Below the pieces are notes generated by a model. It was not told the origin of the DNA, did not search any database, and saw only the letters and a program-made list of their open reading frames with translations. The translations under genes were made by a program, and so were the position numbers. From Rosellinia necatrix (Eukaryota > Ascomycota > Sordariomycetes > Xylariales > Xylariaceae): 64,000 bases of DNA. Where the stretch lies: the NCBI GenBank assembly GCA_021209875.1, contig JAGYVD010000002.1, positions 2,976,001 to 3,040,000 of the forward strand, written 5' to 3'. Positions 61,178 through 64,000 of this stretch are shown piece by piece; the stretch's first letter is position 1; the number at the start of each line of letters is the position of its first letter.

Positions 61178-64000
61178 TTAATGCCACGAGGTCTGACCGC
61201 TGAAGCCCTCTTCAAGCGTTCGTTCTTCCAAATTACGGATGAAATCACGGTTGCTGCCTCTGGCACCACCCCTTTGCGCTCTGCTGTCTCGCCGGCCAGC
61301 AACCCTACCCGCGCCAGAATCCGTGAGGCCCATACCGTCGGCTGGTGGAGGATAATACGCCGGGCTCGGCTGCAATCGAATCGGTTGGCTTGGATCCAGA
61401 TGGCTCGCAACTCTCTGGATCGCTGCTGGAATCCCGCTCTGTTGCTGGTCCATAGTGGACGCTCGCTGACGTCCCGCTCGGACTGTAGCTTGTTGGTATA
61501 AGTTTGGTTGAGGCACAGCGCCATAATTTGCGGCTGGCATCTGTGCCGGACCTTGGCTCATGACCATTTGGCCGTATGATGATTGCTGGGGGGCATAAGG
61601 AGGTGGTGCGCCGGTATGGCTACCCCCCGGTGCGTACATGCCATTATTCCCGTACATAGGAGGTTGTCCATGAGGAGACTGGGAATATTGGGTTGTCTGC
61701 ATCGCGTAACTGCCCTGAGCCACAGCCTGAGCCTGCGCCTGCGCTTGCGCCTGTGCTTGCGCAGCTTGTTGCCTTTCTCTTTGTTTACTAAGCTCAGCAG
61801 CCTGCTGCTGTTGTTGAGTGCCTGGTGCCGGTGACCGGTTCAACGAACTTGCTTTCAAGTTCATCGGCGGTACGAAGGGGCCAGTGAACTTTTGCTGGGT
61901 AATGAATGGGTGGAGTTTCGCCTGTTGAGGCGACCAACGCTCGAGAGGGCTAATCGTTAACAGCCCTCGTACAAAATCAATAAAGGCTGTCCGGTTGTTC
62001 ATTTCTAGAGAGCAATTAGCCGATGGTAATTAACACAGTTAAATTTAGGGCGCTTACCTCGCTCAACCTCGCTTGGCTTCATATTCTTCCGTGGTAACGG
62101 GTACGTTTTGATAATCTCTGGCAATGTGTTTGCTTGAAAATATTTCTTACTGGGTTGTTCTTTCGTACTGCGCTCCCTCGAGTATTGCTCCATACTCTTC
62201 AGATGATAGCTCTTCCGACCGTACTCGTCCTGTCTTTTTTCGAAGAAGTCCCCTGCCTGCTTACCAACTTCGATCATCCAGTTGGGTGGGTTGCCTAGCA
62301 TCTCGACAATTCTGGAGACCTGGTTGTACTCCGAGGAACCAGGGAATAGCGGCAGTCCTAAGAAAAGCTCGACCACAATACATCCCAGAGACCACATGTC
62401 AATTGCGGATGAATAGGGAAGACCCAATAATACTTCCGGTGATCGATAGAATCGCGACTGGATATAGGTGTAAACTGTTTGCCGCTCGTCACAAGCCGAC
62501 CCAAAATCGATAATCTTGATGATCGGGCTCTCCAAATTCTTGAGTAAGATGTTCTCTGGTTTCAGATCACAGTGTATCAACCGGGCCTTGTTGAGCAAGG
62601 CCAGCCCATTCAGCAGTTGCTGCGCGAAAACTCGCACAAGCGTTGTGCTCAAGCCACGGAACTGATTCTGTTTTATCAATTCATATAGATTGACGCTTAG
62701 TAGTTCGAATACTAAGCAAAGATGTTGTCGGTGTATAAAGGTGTCCTTTAAACGTAGCAGATGATGGTCATCGTTCTTGTCGAGCTTTGTGTTTACCTGT
62801 CTGATACTTAGATTCCGGATGGGCAAGCACCTTGTTGGGGTATAACGTACCAAGTCCAATACGGATACTTCCATCATACTCTGATTAAAATAGGCTGTTC
62901 GATTCTTGATAACTTTGACAGCCACGACCTCTTGTGTCTTCAGATTTTGGCACTTGACCACCTGCCCAAAAGTCCCTTGTCCAAGTACATCGAGAATTAA
63001 GTATCGGTTCCTAGGACGGAAGTTAGAACCCCAGCAGAAAATGTACGAGGCTGGGGCGAGACGTACTTGTGGCCGGCCTCCTCTGATCCCAGTATGTCAT
63101 TGACGTAGAGTATATAGTCGCTGTCCTCGTTATCGTACCCGTCGTTCTTAGTTCCTTTGCTTGGCTTCGTTAAGACTCGGCGAGGGTTTCTCGAAGATTC
63201 ATACTTGAAATTAGGATTGCAGATCCGGTAAGTCGCAGGGAGGTGAATGGTGAGGGCTTGCAGGGGCTGCGAGAGTGGTTAGTATATTAATTTGACAAGG
63301 TATGTAGTGTCCGGGGCCATACACTTATGAAGCCGCCCTCCGGGTTCGCTCGTCGGAAGGGCGGTTGCGAGTTGATCCTCGGCCGCAGCTCAGACGGAGC
63401 CTCAATTTTCCGGAGCTGGGGAACCGGCCGCTTTTCAGCAGGCAGACTCGTAGTTTGGGCATGCGACGGTCGCCTCGGCGATTGATGATCATTAGCATAG
63501 ACGCCATCCAGGGCAGAAACCGTGGAAGATTGATAGCTATCCTGGCTATTGACATAGGATGCCATCGAAGGAAGCTGCGAGCCCTGACGGCTATAAAAAG
63601 GGCTTGTGGGCGGATAATCAGACCTAGTTGGTGACTGACGCTGGCCGTGGGATGCCGAGAATTGGCCTTGATTCGATGTCCCCTTGGAACCGTATGGTGA
63701 CGTAGGCGAAAGAACCTCCATAGGCGAGTAGCGCTGAGCAGCGGCAGAAGGTTCTGAGGGCGAATGTAGGTTAGCCGATCGGCCGCTGCCAGAGAGATGA
63801 GATTGGTGATGCGGTCGCATGGGGTACTTCATAGTACCGTAGGGGTCATGAATATCTTGCATCGGAACATCACCGCTCCCATCGCGCGGGGCAGCGGGAG
63901 GTGACGCGACACCGGGCTGTGTGGAATGAGGGTTTGTCGTACCCTGGTATTGGTCGTATTTGAAGCTAGTAGGCGGGTGGGCCTGTCCAGGCTGCTGCTG
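61178..64000 (-). CDS. yak1: YAK1 dual-specificity kinase (DYRK family), 5' end outside window
   Basis: Growth-restraining kinase acting opposite PKA/TOR signalling. Exons on the minus strand: >64000-63323, 63266-63067, 63010-62851, 62796-62058 and 62004-61178; 867 residues visible. The N-terminal part is Ser/Pro/Gln-rich and disordered. Then come PLQALTIHLPATYRICNPNF, RRVLTKPSKG and the DYRK-homology box DGYDNEDSDYILYVNDILG. Kinase motifs: LDVLGQGTFGQVVKC, VAVKVIKN, HCDLKPENILL, IKIIDFGSAC, and the activation-loop YTYIQSRFYRSPEV with the autophosphorylated YxY. SPLERWSPQQAKLHPFITQQKF closes the domain. The C-terminus has a polyQ run and an AQAQ repeat. The 54-nt intron 62850-62797 is a multiple of three and stop-free. 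No 5' start is visible in the window. Confidence 0.95.

Overview
The window is nuclear DNA of a filamentous ascomycete, most likely a Sordariomycete. The genes carry short GT-AG introns (about 50 to 310 nt), exons are GC-balanced with fungal-type proteins, and intergenic DNA is full of CTACCTACCTAGGTA-type motifs. A 14-kb, almost pure A/T block with transition-only LTR divergence is typical of repeat-induced point mutation (RIP). Assignment below class is not possible from sequence alone.

Layout from left to right. 1-1.05 kb: A/T-rich edge and a 14-bp minisatellite. 1.06-3.6 kb (+): a CaMKK/Ssp1-type kinase. 3.6-11.6 kb: a gene desert with simple repeats. 12.9-14.4 kb (+): a HAL4/SAT4-type kinase. 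17.2-18.6 kb (-): an unrecognised disordered protein. 18.6-24.9 kb: intergenic, with a tRNA-like relic. 24.9-28.8 kb: a compact housekeeping cluster of RNA polymerase I/III subunit AC19 (+), complex I subunit NDUFA6/B14 (-), splicing factor BUD31 (+) and a ZNF511-like zinc-finger protein (-). 31.3-33.5 kb: a cluster of broken genes (Myb-like fragment, phosphoserine aminotransferase pseudogene, frameshifted C2H2 zinc-finger gene). 35.7-39.1 kb (+): an EST1/EBS1/SMG7-like protein. 39.7-41.5 kb (-): adenosine kinase. 41.96-55.89 kb: the RIP block. 56.5-57.4 kb (-): ribosomal protein uL2. 58.5-59.6 kb (+): an RRM protein. 61.2-64.0 kb (-): YAK1 kinase, whose 5' end lies beyond the window.

The RIP block can be resolved into layers. 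An outer LTR element (135-bp LTRs, TAATT target duplication) contains an inner LTR element (277/278-bp LTRs, ATTAT duplication) and two much less mutated solo LTRs (ATCTG and CATAG duplications). Removing the three insertions leaves about 6.6 kb for the outer element, a normal retrotransposon length. In both nested elements the LTR mutations are lightest at the outer edges and heaviest inwards. The outer element begins about 455 bp upstream of the adenosine kinase start codon.

The genes are mostly unrelated housekeeping and signalling functions rather than one pathway. Transcription (AC19), splicing (BUD31), RNA surveillance or telomere maintenance (EST1-like), translation (uL2), respiration (NDUFA6) and purine salvage (adenosine kinase) sit beside three signalling kinases. 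I found no biosynthetic cluster and no clearly new multi-gene system; the nested-element stratigraphy and the pseudogene cluster are the most informative unusual features.
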